Below are positions 46,935 to 55,879 of a DNA stretch of 64,000 nt, piece after piece (the stretch's first letter is position 1; each line of letters begins with the position of its first letter). Both the position numbers and the translations under genes were made by a program. The stretch is from positions 682,001 through 746,000 of the forward strand of contig CAWGEX010000003.1 of NCBI GenBank assembly GCA_963821755.1, given 5' to 3'. Origin of the DNA: Bog-473 sp963821755 (GTDB lineage: Bacteria > Actinomycetota > Acidimicrobiia > Acidimicrobiales > RAAP-2). The notes under the pieces were generated by a model, which worked only from the letters and a program-made list of their open reading frames with translations, did not search any database and was not told the origin of the DNA.

Positions 46935-47657
46935 TCAGCCGCCGCACATCTCGACGAAGAGGCGATGTATCCGCCGGTCCGGCGTCAGCTCGGGGTGGAA
47001 GACCGAGGCTAAGACGTTGCCTTGCCGGACGAGCACGGGCGTCGAACCCTCTTTCCCCGCGGTTCCGTCCATCCCCTCCATCCCGACCGCCTCTTCGTGC
47101 CCCGGTACCTCACGGTCTAGCCAACCTAAAACCTCTACCTGAGGGTCAGACTTGACCACCATGGGTGCCCGGATGAATACCGCTGGCAGTGGGAGCGGCG
47201 GCGCCAACGGCGGCGGCCCCACCAGCGTGGCACCATCGCGGCCACCCGGCACGCCAAGGCGATCTCCGACGTCCACGACCGCCTCGAACGACTGCAGCTG
47301 CCGGCCGAAGCCGTTACGGCGCACCACCACATCGAGCGCCCCGAACGACCGCTGATCCGGGCGCCCGTCCAACACCTCGCGGGCCAACAGCACGAGGCCG
47401 GCACAGGTCCCGAGCACCGGCAATCCATCCTCGATCAGGGCCCCCAACGGATCCCACAGCCCGGTCGACTCCAGCAGCATCGACAATGTCGTGGACTCGC
47501 CGCCGGGCAGCACGCACCCGGCCAGCCCGTCCAGATCCCCCACCCGCTTCACCAGCCGGGAGGCCACCCCAACCTCGGTCAGCGCGGCCACGTGCTCTCG
47601 CACGTCCCCTTGGAGCGCCAGGACACCAAACGGGGACCCTGCCCCACCCGCTACCAA
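46935..47657 (-). CDS. pdxT: Pyridoxal 5'-phosphate synthase glutaminase subunit
   Basis: The frame has no ATG in the right place. The best start is a TTG at 47657 (then VAGGAGSPFGVLALQGDV), giving about 240 residues. The glutaminase triad is visible as Cys in GTCAGLVLLA, and His and Glu in VFHPELTPD. LPGGESTT is the glutamine-binding loop. It is longer than the usual ~195 residues because of a Pro-rich insert (GPPPLAPPLPLP) and a Gly/Glu/Met-rich insert (about 190-215). It supplies ammonia to PdxS, encoded 56 bases upstream. Confidence 0.9.
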   Translation of the reverse strand: MVAGGAGSPFGVLALQGDVREHVAALTEVGVASRLVKRVGDLDGLAGCVLPGGESTTLSMLLESTGLWDPLGALIEDGLPVLGTCAGLVLLAREVLDGRPDQRSFGALDVVVRRNGFGRQLQSFEAVVDVGDRLGVPGGRDGATLVGPPPLAPPLPLPAVFIRAPMVVKSDPQVEVLGWLDREVPGHEEAVGMEGMDGTAGKEGSTPVLVRQGNVLASVFHPELTPDRRIHRLFVEMCGG

Positions 47658-47712
47658 CGACGCAACGGCGCAATCGGGAACCCCACCGGGCTTCCCGACG
47701 GCGCACCGCCAG

Positions 47713-48618
47713 TTACCACCCGCGATCAGCCAGGCGTTCCGTGGTGTCGGACATCTGCAGGCCACGCATGGCCTCACCCAGGCCACGCGACACCTTGGCC
47801 ACGTGGTCCGCGTCCTCAAAATGCGCCGTCGCCTCAACCACAGCCGACGCCATGCGGGCCGGCTCCGAGCTCTTGAAGATCCCCGAACCAACGAACACGG
47901 CCTCGGCCCCCAACTGCATCACCAGGGCGGCGTCGGCCGGCGTGGCGATCCCACCGGCACAGAACAACGGCACCGGCAAGCGCCCACTCTCGGCGATCTC
48001 CTGGACCAAGCCCACCGGGGCGCCCAAGTCCTTGGCCCACCCGTAGAGCTCAGCCGAATCGACCGCAGCCCCGAGGGCCCGGATCGAACCCAGGATGGAA
48101 CGCAGGTGCCGCACGGCCTCGACGATGTTCCCGGTCCCTGCCTCACCCTTCGATCGGATCATGGCCGCCCCCTCCGAGATACGCCGCAGCGCCTCACCCA
48201 GATTCGTCGCCCCACACACAAACGGGACGCCGAAGCGCCACTTGTCGATGTGATGCGCTTCGTCGGCCGGCGTGAGCACCTCCGATTCATCGACAAAATC
48301 CACGCCCAAGCTCTGCAGGACCTGCGCCTCGGCGAAGTGCCCGATGCGGGCCTTGGCCATGACCGGGATGGTCACCGCTTGCTGGATCCCCTCGATCAGC
48401 AGCGGATCGCTCATGCGGGCCACGCCACCGTCACGCCGGATGTCCGAGGGCACTCGCTCGAGGGCCATGACGGCCACGGCGCCGGCGTCCTCGGCCACCT
48501 TGGCCTGGTCGGCGTCGACCACATCCATGATCACGCCACCCCGCAACATGTCGGCCAGGCCTCGCTTCACCGTGAAGGTGCCCGTGACCCCAGAACCCGA
48601 TGACTCAGAGCTGCTCAT
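47713..48618 (-). CDS. pdxS: Pyridoxal 5'-phosphate synthase lyase subunit
   Basis: The 301-residue TIM-barrel enzyme makes PLP from ribose 5-phosphate, glyceraldehyde 3-phosphate and ammonia. It has VKRGLADMLRGGVIMDVV, VMALERVPSDIRRDGGVARM, PVMAKARIGHF (catalytic Lys), GATNLGEALRRI, MIRSKGEAGTGN and FCAGGIATPADAALVM. It is close to full conservation with other PdxS. It lies upstream of pdxT on the same strand, as expected. Confidence 0.96.
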   Translation of the reverse strand: MSSSESSGSGVTGTFTVKRGLADMLRGGVIMDVVDADQAKVAEDAGAVAVMALERVPSDIRRDGGVARMSDPLLIEGIQQAVTIPVMAKARIGHFAEAQVLQSLGVDFVDESEVLTPADEAHHIDKWRFGVPFVCGATNLGEALRRISEGAAMIRSKGEAGTGNIVEAVRHLRSILGSIRALGAAVDSAELYGWAKDLGAPVGLVQEIAESGRLPVPLFCAGGIATPADAALVMQLGAEAVFVGSGIFKSSEPARMASAVVEATAHFEDADHVAKVSRGLGEAMRGLQMSDTTERLADRGW

Positions 48619-48650
48619 GGGTCCAGTCTACGAGGGGGAACCGCCCCTTC

Positions 48651-49811
48651 TCACCACTGGCTCAGAGCGGCGGCCCGCACCGATGTGACATCGAGATCGC
48701 CGTCAACCATCGGATCGCCGCGGTGGCCCACCGAGGGGTCGATCCACACGTATCGAGTGGCGCCGAACCGACCGGGCCCGAAGACCGAATTCCCGGCCGG
48801 TTCGGGTGCCTGTTCCATCAAGCGCAGGGCGTCGAACAACCCTCGTGGGAAGCGCACGGCGGAAGCGGCCACGACATCGGCTCGATACTCCCTGCTCCTC
48901 CCCACGCACCGGCGCAGCACTCCTTCGCCCCCGAACCGGGCCAGCGTCAGCGCCACCACCGAGACCATGTTGTCGTGCCGCTTCACGTGAGCCAGCTCGT
49001 GGGCGATCACCCCTTCGAGCTCGATCGGTCCCATGGTCTCCAACAGGCCCGAGGTGACCACCAGCGCGGCGGTCGAGGCATCGCGTCCGAGCGCGCAGGC
49101 ATTCGGGACGGCGTCCCACACCACGTAGAGATCGGGCATGCGGAGTCCGAAGGTGGCGCACAACCCGTCCGTCACATTGGTCAACCTCGGGTTGTCCCGT
49201 TCGGACAACGGCACGGCCCCGACCCGCCGGAGCGCCACGCCGGGCGCCAAGAGCCACATGGCGACACTCGTCACCGCCCACATGACGACGAACACCACGG
49301 CGCCGATGACAAACGACACCGCCAACCCCACGACGAGGCCGACGACCAGCCCCGGCACAAATCCAGTCAGCGCGCATAGGGATACGGCCCGCCGGCGGTT
49401 GGCCGCGATCTCCTCGGGCAACACCTCGGTGGCCCCAAGGCCCGGTTCGATGACCAGCGGTGCGAGCACCTCGGGCGCCACCGCGGCGGGCGCACGGGAC
49501 GAGCCGCTGCGATTTCGATTCTGCGATCCAGCGCCGGATCGGGGCTGGCCTCGACCTCCCCCTCCCCCGCTCCTGCCACCGCTGCGGTTGGCCCCGCTGC
49601 GGTTGCCGCCGCCTCCGCCGCCACCTCCACTGGCACCACCACCACTTCCACCGCTGCCGCCGCTGCGGTTGCGGTTCCGGTTGCGATTCCGGTTGCGATT
49701 TCGGCTGGAGCCGCTGCCACCGCCACCTCCACTTGCGCTACCACCGCCGCCAGCAGCACTGCCGGTGCTCCGATCGGGCGGGGGCTGCGAAATTTGGGGT
49801 TGCTCCGGCAT
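48651..49811 (-). CDS. M48 family (HtpX-like) membrane metalloprotease
   Basis: The 386-residue product begins with about 120 residues of low complexity (repeated Asn-Arg, then Gly/Ser/Arg). Two hydrophobic helices follow (about 160-215). The zinc site is HELAHVKRHDN (HExxH) with the third ligand Glu in REYRADVVA. LYVVWDAVPNACALGR is the M48 substrate-edge strand. Such proteases clear damaged membrane proteins. The NR/GS-rich head is unusual for HtpX and could bind nucleic acid or be a disordered tail. The open frame is intact through this repetitive part. Confidence 0.83.
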   Translation of the reverse strand: MPEQPQISQPPPDRSTGSAAGGGGSASGGGGGSGSSRNRNRNRNRNRNRSGGSGGSGGGASGGGGGGGGNRSGANRSGGRSGGGGGRGQPRSGAGSQNRNRSGSSRAPAAVAPEVLAPLVIEPGLGATEVLPEEIAANRRRAVSLCALTGFVPGLVVGLVVGLAVSFVIGAVVFVVMWAVTSVAMWLLAPGVALRRVGAVPLSERDNPRLTNVTDGLCATFGLRMPDLYVVWDAVPNACALGRDASTAALVVTSGLLETMGPIELEGVIAHELAHVKRHDNMVSVVALTLARFGGEGVLRRCVGRSREYRADVVAASAVRFPRGLFDALRLMEQAPEPAGNSVFGPGRFGATRYVWIDPSVGHRGDPMVDGDLDVTSVRAAALSQW

Positions 49812-49889
49812 GGGCGCCTCAGCCTACTGTCCGGGTTATCGACCGAGCGATACGTCGCGCGACGGCGCCAAGGGTCATCGACACCCTGA

Positions 49890-50996
49890 CTACGTTCGTG
49901 CCCTGAAGCGTTGCCTGGCGCGCTCGTACACGTCGACATAGCACTCAGCCAGGTGGTCCATCGACCAGCCCTGCGCATGCACCTCGGCGGCCTTCAGCGC
50001 CTCTGGCCCCGACTTCCCTGTCCCCTCAACGACATCGGCCAGGGTGGCGCCCAGGGCGCGACTGAGCGCCACCACGTCGCCCGGCGGCACCAACTCGGCG
50101 TGGCCACCGGCGGCCGAGCGGTACCCGTCAAGGTCCGACGCCACCACGGCACAGCGGGCCGCCATGGCCTCGAGGAGGACCATCCCGAACGACTCGCCCC
50201 GGAGCGATGGCGCGCACAGGACGTCGGCCCCGGCCGCCCGGGCCGCCACTTCCTCGTCGCTCAGCAGGCCCAACCACTTGACCCGGTCGGACTCGGGGTG
50301 GCGCCGTCGCTCCACTTCGCTGGACGAGCCGTCCCCCGCCACCCACAACACGGCTGGGCGTTCCACCTCGGCGAAGGCGTCGAGGAGGACGCCGAGTCCC
50401 TTCCGGGCCTCGTGGCGCCCCAGAAACAGCACGGTCGGCCGGTCATCAGTCGGGGTCGGCACGGCGGTGGCGAACCGCTCGATGTCGACGCCGTTGAACA
50501 GGACCTCGTACTCCCCGCCGGCTGACTTGACCCCAGTCTCCCGGGCCGCCTCGGACACCGCCACACGCACTTCCATACGGCGGCCCACCAGTCGAGCCAG
50601 GGGCTTCAAAACCGGGACCCACCGACTCACGCCGGCCCGGTGGAAGGTGCCCACCATCGGCACCGGGTCCGTGATCATGAGACCGTAGGGGGCCATGGGC
50701 GCCAGCGGCTCATGAATGTGGAGCACGTCGAAATGACTGTGCCGCACGAACCGCTCCGTGCGCACGGACACCATGGGCGAAATGGTCACGGGCGCCACCG
50801 ACCCGTTGGAGTGCAGGCCGGTGGGTCGACCCACCACGACCACGTCCTCATCCGCGACTGTTGCCCCATCGTCCTGCGGTCCGATCACCGTGACCTCGTG
50901 GCCCAGCTTGCGCAGCGCCCGAGACAGGCCGAACACCTGACCCTGGACGCCGCCGGGACGCGACAGCGAATACGGCGACAGCATCCCCACCTTCAT
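49890..50996 (-). CDS. pimA: Phosphatidylinositol mannosyltransferase PimA-like (GT4)
   Basis: The 368-residue GT-B enzyme starts MKVGMLSPYSLSRPGGVQGQV. The GGVQ loop is the PimA phosphoinositol-binding feature. HIHEPLAPMAPYG and the C-terminal sugar-nucleotide motif CAPSLRGESFGMVLLEAMA (EX7E) are present. It should add the first mannose from GDP-mannose to phosphatidylinositol on the inner membrane face. It overlaps the acyltransferase stop by four bases and matches the pgsA-acyltransferase-pimA order of mycobacteria. Confidence 0.9.
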   Translation of the reverse strand: MKVGMLSPYSLSRPGGVQGQVFGLSRALRKLGHEVTVIGPQDDGATVADEDVVVVGRPTGLHSNGSVAPVTISPMVSVRTERFVRHSHFDVLHIHEPLAPMAPYGLMITDPVPMVGTFHRAGVSRWVPVLKPLARLVGRRMEVRVAVSEAARETGVKSAGGEYEVLFNGVDIERFATAVPTPTDDRPTVLFLGRHEARKGLGVLLDAFAEVERPAVLWVAGDGSSSEVERRRHPESDRVKWLGLLSDEEVAARAAGADVLCAPSLRGESFGMVLLEAMAARCAVVASDLDGYRSAAGGHAELVPPGDVVALSRALGATLADVVEGTGKSGPEALKAAEVHAQGWSMDHLAECYVDVYERARQRFRART

Positions 50997-51955
50997 GAGC
51001 GGTCACTCGGCCAGTTCGGCTGATACATATGCCATTGCTCGGGCCGGCGCCGGATGTACCCCTCGAAGATCGTGGCCAGCTCCTGGGTCAGGCGGGAGAC
51101 GTCGGCCCGCAAAGAGCCGCTCCGGGTCGTATCGAGCGGTGGTCCCACCACACCAGTGTGCCAATTCCCCGGTCCGGCGTAGACGGCCACGGGAAGGAGG
51201 GCCGCCCCCGTCCGCAAGGCCAGGGTGGCCGCCCCACCAGGTAGCGTCGTCTTCTCGCCGAAGAACTCGACTTCCACCCCGTTGCCCAGCAGGTCGCGAT
51301 CGCAGACCAGCCCCACCACCTGCCCTCGGCGCAAGGCGCGCAGCACAATCGCGCTGGATCCCTCCCCCAAGGGAACGCCCGTCAATCCCATCTCGGCCCG
51401 CTGGCCGAGGAACCAATCGAAGAGTTCGGGCGGATCGAGCCGTTCGACCACCGCCGTCATCGGCATGTCCTCCAGCGCCAGCCAGGCGCCGCCCCATTCC
51501 CAGCTCCCGACGTGCGGCAGAGCCAACACAATGCCCTGACCCGCCGAAGCGGCCGCGCGGAGATGTTCCTCGCCGCGCTCGAAGGTCATGCGGGCCCGCA
51601 CCGTCTCGGCGCCGGTGTAGGGCAGACGGGCCCCATCGACCCAGTACCGGGCGTACTCGCGATACGTCCGACGGCTCCAGCGCCGCACCAGGGCGGGGTC
51701 AGGCACCACACCAGCTCCCTCGCTCCGCAGCACCCGCCGGAGGTGACGCTCGTTCATGGCCAGCGCCGGCCCGCCCCGCTGCGCCATGATCCGGGCCACA
51801 CCGCCGGCTGCGCCGCGGGCCAGCGGCTCAGGAAGCCGCCCCAGCGCGGTGGCCACCCCCCGATAGGTCACGTACCTCGCAGTGTCCCGCCAGGTCGGAC
51901 CCGGCACAGACTCCGATACAGACTCCGACCCTGACTCCGCCAGCGCCTCCCGCAT
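50993..51955 (-). CDS. Phosphatidylinositol mannoside acyltransferase (PatA-like)
   Basis: This 320-residue protein is of the LpxL/HtrB lysophospholipid acyltransferase family. The catalytic HX4(D/E) motif reads HVGSWE in LALPHVGSWEWGGAWLAL. A second conserved arginine loop lies in VCDRDLLGNGVEVEFFG. Position between pgsA and pimA points to acylation of the mannose of PIM. The first 20 residues are Ser/Glu-rich and may not be part of the enzyme. Confidence 0.85.
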   Translation of the reverse strand: MREALAESGSESVSESVPGPTWRDTARYVTYRGVATALGRLPEPLARGAAGGVARIMAQRGGPALAMNERHLRRVLRSEGAGVVPDPALVRRWSRRTYREYARYWVDGARLPYTGAETVRARMTFERGEEHLRAAASAGQGIVLALPHVGSWEWGGAWLALEDMPMTAVVERLDPPELFDWFLGQRAEMGLTGVPLGEGSSAIVLRALRRGQVVGLVCDRDLLGNGVEVEFFGEKTTLPGGAATLALRTGAALLPVAVYAGPGNWHTGVVGPPLDTTRSGSLRADVSRLTQELATIFEGYIRRRPEQWHMYQPNWPSDRS

Positions 51956-52006
51956 CTTGATTGCCTTACTGCCTTTTGATCCGCTGCGACAGCGCCGTGC
52001 GCTGGG

Positions 52007-52921
52007 CTAGGAGGACGAAGATCCGGGCCCGCGGGACGCCCGGGATCGGATGGTCGAGCCGGTGCCACGCCCATTCGAGTGCGCCTTCGAGACGCTTCGA
52101 CGAGCCCGCAACGTCCGGCCGGACCGGCTGCCCAAGGTCTCCTGCCGGCGGGCACGCCAGCGTCCTACCGGGGCTCCGGCCGTCTGGCCCAATGCCCGCC
52201 GTGGCACACCGGCGCCTTCTCGCCAGGTACGCCAACGAGACTCCACCTTGCCGTCGCGCCAGGCCACCACCCGGCGGCGAATCGCATCATCGGGTCCGGC
52301 GCTGGCGTCGGAGCCGACGCGGTCCGTGGCGGCGACCGCGGGAGCCGATGCCAGCTTCCATACCTTGACGAATCGCGCCACGGCCGTGATCGAGATGAGG
52401 ACCAGCATGATCCACAGGATCGGGACCAGGAAGGCCGAGTCGATGAAGGCGATGCCGAGCAGGATCATCCGCTCGGCCCGCTCCATCAGGCCTCCCTTGG
52501 CGGAGATGCCGAGCGACTCCGCCTTGGCCCGCTCGTAGGAGACCAGGGCGGTGACTCCCAAGACGGCCAATGGGAGGATCGCCAGATGGCCCTTGCCCTG
52601 GGAGATCAGGTACCAGGACACCCCACCCATGAGGAGGGCATCGGCCACGCGGTCGGTCACCGAGTCGAAGAAGGCGCCCCGGACCGAAGACGTGCCGGCT
52701 GCCTTGGCCACCGGACCGTCGAGCAGGTCGTGCAGCCCGGTCAGGATGAGGAGGACAATGGCGATGTGCAGATGACCGGTGGCTACGGCCACCGCGGTGG
52801 CGGAAGCCGAAACCAAACCGGTAGCGGTCAGGACATCAGCAGTGATCCCCCGTCGGTGCAGTGCAATCCCGACCGGTTCAGTGGACCGGTCGACCGCATC
52901 GCGCCAGCGACCGTCGAACAT
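52007..52921 (-). CDS. pgsA: CDP-alcohol phosphatidyltransferase, probable phosphatidylinositol phosphate synthase
   Basis: The 304-residue frame has the membrane core (about 1-200) with the family motif DLLDGPVAKAAGTSSVRGAF then FDSVTDR. All four Asp and both Gly are in place, but the usual Ala-Arg of DGxxAR is Ala-Lys. It would make phosphatidylinositol phosphate for PIM. The last ~100 residues are Arg/Ser-rich and unlike the family, which normally ends near 200-220. The other frame over 52090-51966 reads more like protein, so the tail may be wrongly framed. Confidence 0.82.
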   Translation of the reverse strand: MFDGRWRDAVDRSTEPVGIALHRRGITADVLTATGLVSASATAVAVATGHLHIAIVLLILTGLHDLLDGPVAKAAGTSSVRGAFFDSVTDRVADALLMGGVSWYLISQGKGHLAILPLAVLGVTALVSYERAKAESLGISAKGGLMERAERMILLGIAFIDSAFLVPILWIMLVLISITAVARFVKVWKLASAPAVAATDRVGSDASAGPDDAIRRRVVAWRDGKVESRWRTWREGAGVPRRALGQTAGAPVGRWRARRQETLGSRSGRTLRARRSVSKAHSNGRGTGSTIRSRASRGPGSSSS

Positions 52922-53000
52922 ACGACTCCTCGTGGTGCGCCGTCCGCTCAGGGACAGCGCTTCTCTGACAGATACAAAAGTTTATCATTTGGCTGAATTC

Positions 53001-53657
53001 TTGAGTCGTACCGACCCCGACCAGGGAAAAGGAGGATCGATCCCGCCGACCTCGGCCGACCCCGACGGCGCGTGGTCCCCATTGTCGCTCCCGGGCGTCC
53101 AGGCGCTGTTCGCCCGGGCCGGCTTCCCCTGGTGGGTGGCCGGAGGCCATGCGCTCGATCTCTTCGTGGGGCACCCGACGCGGCCGCACGGCGACATCGA
53201 CGTCTCAATCTTTCGGGAAGACGCCCCGATCCTGCACCGCCTCCTCGGGGGTTGGGACCTCCATGGGGCGCACGCCGGCGTCCTCACCCCCTGGACCACG
53301 TCCTCGATGGAACCCCCCACCAACAGCGTCTGGTGCCGGACCGGGCCCGTGCACCCGTGGAGCCTGCAGGTCATGTTCGATGAAGGGACGGGTGCCGAGT
53401 GGGTCTGCCACCGTCACGCCGATATCCGCTTGCCCCGGCGTGACGTGATCGCCCACGCACCCTCGGGCCTTCCCTACCTGTGCCCGGAAATTCAGTTGCT
53501 CTTGAAAGCCGAGGGCACCCGGCCCAAAGACGACGCCGACTTCGCTCTCGTGTATCCCCTGCTGACCCCGGAGGCGGGTCGGTGGCTCATGGAAGCGCTC
53601 CGCCGGCACTACCCCCACCATGCGTGGCTCGGAAGGGCGACTGAAGGGGGCGACTGA
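53001..53657 (+). CDS. Nucleotidyltransferase-like protein (aminoglycoside adenylyltransferase-type domain)
   Basis: No ATG start is available. The TTG at 53001 gives 218 residues. A strong AAAGGAGGA (53028-53036) lies downstream of it, only four bases before an in-frame ATC, so the start is uncertain. The domain has FPWWVAGGHALDLFVG followed by TRPHGDIDVSIFRED, the pattern of PF10706-type nucleotidyltransferases with paired aspartates. It is divergent from pgsA. The resistance role of this family is not shown here, and the substrate is unknown. Confidence 0.72.
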   Translation: MSRTDPDQGKGGSIPPTSADPDGAWSPLSLPGVQALFARAGFPWWVAGGHALDLFVGHPTRPHGDIDVSIFREDAPILHRLLGGWDLHGAHAGVLTPWTTSSMEPPTNSVWCRTGPVHPWSLQVMFDEGTGAEWVCHRHADIRLPRRDVIAHAPSGLPYLCPEIQLLLKAEGTRPKDDADFALVYPLLTPEAGRWLMEALRRHYPHHAWLGRATEGGD

Positions 53658-53788
53658 ACGAGTTGAGGGACTCGTTGCTCCATTCCCTCCTGCCAGGGGT
53701 CGCGGGTTTCCCCAGTGCAGCGCCTCGCGTGTGGCCATACACTCGGAGCAGACCACACCACGGCAACGCCGCACGGACGGAGGGACCA

Positions 53789-55879
53789 GTGTCAGGAGAC
53801 CCGACCGAAATCCGAAACGTCGCTCTCGTCGGCCATCACGGTGCCGGGAAGACGACGCTGGCCGAGGCCCTCTTGGCCGCCACGGGCGTCATCTCCCGGC
53901 GAGGCTCGATCGAGAAGGGCACCACCACCTGTGACTTCGAGCCCGAGGAGATCGCCCGCCAGTTGTCCATCTCGACGGCGCTGGCCCCGTTCACCGTCGA
54001 CAATGTCAAGGTCAACTTGCTCGACACCCCGGGCTATGCCGATTTCGCCGCCGACATGCACGCCGGTCTGGCCGCGGCGGACATGGCCGTCGTCGTGGTC
54101 TCCGCCACCGACGGCGTCCAAGCTCAGACCGAGGATGCGTGGCGGGCCGCCGCCAGATTGGGACTACCCCGGGTCATCGTCATCAACAAGCTCGACCGGG
54201 AGCGGGCAGACTTCGATCGCACGCTGGCCGAGATTCAGGAGGCCTTCGGGGCCGGGGTGGCGCCGATCGAGCTCCCGATCGGTGCCGAAGCCGACTTTCA
54301 CGGCGTGATCGATCTGCTCGGCGACACCGCCACGCACTACGACACCTCGACCGCCAAGTCGTCCGCCGACGGCACCGTCCCACCCGCCGGCCGCGAGGGA
54401 CCCATCCCACCTGAGCTGGCGGACCAGGAGCATGCCGTGCACGAGCAGCTGATCGAAGGAATCGTGGTGGGCGACGACAAACTGATGGAGCGCTATCTCG
54501 ATGGCGAGACCATTCCCTACGCCGAATTGGAAGAAAGTCTGGCCGGCGGTGTGGCGTCCGGGAGTGTGTTTCCCGTCCTGTGCTGCTCGGGCTTGACCGG
54601 CGTGGGCGTCGATCGACTGGCCCGGCTGATCGAGGAATTGTGCCCGGCACCGGACACCATGCCGCCCGTCGTGGCCGAGGCCGGTTCGACCACCGCCGAG
54701 ATCCCGTGCGACGCTTCCGGACAAACGCTGGTCACGGTCACCAAGACCTACACCGACACCCATACCGGGAAAATGTCCCTGTGCAAGGTGCTCTCGGGAA
54801 CCCTCACTCCCGATACCGTGTTGATCAATTCCAGGACCCGGGACGAGGAGCGCTTGCATGCGCTCGGGACTCTTTCGGGGCACACCACCACTCCGACCAC
54901 GTCGGTGGCCGCCGGTGATTTCGTGGCTATCCCCCGGCTGAACGGGACTCGCACGGGTGACACGCTGGCCCCCAAGGGCCAACCCGTGGCGGTACCGTTG
55001 CCGGACTTTCCTCCTCCGGCACTGTCGGTGGCCGTCAAGCCAGCGTCTCGGGCCGACGACGACAAGCTCATGTCCGCCTTGCAACGTCTCTGCGACGAGG
55101 ACCTCTCCCTGACCGTGACTCGCGACGATGAGACGCACCAGACCATCCTCGGCGTCAACGGAGAAGTGCACCTGGCGGTGACGTTGGAACGCCTGGCCCG
55201 GAAGTCCAACGTCCATGTGGAGCGGGAGGACCTCCGCATTCCCTATCGGGAGACCATCACCAGCTCGGCCCAGGCCGAGGGGAAGCACAAGAAGCAGTCC
55301 GGCGGACACGGGCAGTTCGGCATCTGCCACCTCAAGCTGGAGCCCCTTTCCCGCGGCGAAGGCTTCGCCTTCCATGACGCCGTGGTCGGCGGCGCCATCC
55401 CGCGCCAGTACATCCCGGCCGTCGAGAAGGGGGTGGCCGAGACCATGGCCGCCGGCGGCGTCTTCGGCTACCCCATCGTCGACATCGCAGTCACGGTCGA
55501 TGACGGGAAGGCCCACTCCGTCGATTCCAACGAGCTCAGCTTCAAGATGGCGGCGGCAGCGGCCCTGCGACAAGCCATGAGCGAAGCCGGACCCATTCTG
55601 CTCGAGCCGATCTCACGCATCGAGGTGACCATTCCCGCCGACAGCCAGGGCGACGTCCTGGGTGACCTCCATGCTCGTCGGGCCCGCATTGTCGGGACCG
55701 ACCAGGCCGGCGACACCTTCCAGACCATCGCCGCCTTTGCCCCCACATCCGAACTCACCCGCTACGCCGTGGACCTACGGGCGCTAACGGGAGGCCGGGG
55801 CTCCTTCACCGTCGCCTACGACCACTACGACGCCGTACCCGAACACCTGGCGTCGTCCATGGCCCAGAGCAGCGCCTGA
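53789..55879 (+). CDS. EF-G2-type translation GTPase (elongation factor G-like protein)
   Basis: The GTG at 53789, with GGAGGGA upstream, gives 696 residues. The G domain has VGHHGAGKTTLAEALL (G1), LLDTPGYADF (G3) and VINKLDRERADF (G4). The C-terminal domains IV and V include QSGGHGQFGICHLKLEP and PISRIEVTIPADSQGDVLGDLHARRARI. The HHGAGKTT P-loop differs from the HIDAGKTT of main EF-G, so this is the second, EF-G2 (FusA2-like) subfamily of uncertain role. It stands alone. Confidence 0.88.
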   Translation: MSGDPTEIRNVALVGHHGAGKTTLAEALLAATGVISRRGSIEKGTTTCDFEPEEIARQLSISTALAPFTVDNVKVNLLDTPGYADFAADMHAGLAAADMAVVVVSATDGVQAQTEDAWRAAARLGLPRVIVINKLDRERADFDRTLAEIQEAFGAGVAPIELPIGAEADFHGVIDLLGDTATHYDTSTAKSSADGTVPPAGREGPIPPELADQEHAVHEQLIEGIVVGDDKLMERYLDGETIPYAELEESLAGGVASGSVFPVLCCSGLTGVGVDRLARLIEELCPAPDTMPPVVAEAGSTTAEIPCDASGQTLVTVTKTYTDTHTGKMSLCKVLSGTLTPDTVLINSRTRDEERLHALGTLSGHTTTPTTSVAAGDFVAIPRLNGTRTGDTLAPKGQPVAVPLPDFPPPALSVAVKPASRADDDKLMSALQRLCDEDLSLTVTRDDETHQTILGVNGEVHLAVTLERLARKSNVHVEREDLRIPYRETITSSAQAEGKHKKQSGGHGQFGICHLKLEPLSRGEGFAFHDAVVGGAIPRQYIPAVEKGVAETMAAGGVFGYPIVDIAVTVDDGKAHSVDSNELSFKMAAAAALRQAMSEAGPILLEPISRIEVTIPADSQGDVLGDLHARRARIVGTDQAGDTFQTIAAFAPTSELTRYAVDLRALTGGRGSFTVAYDHYDAVPEHLASSMAQSSA

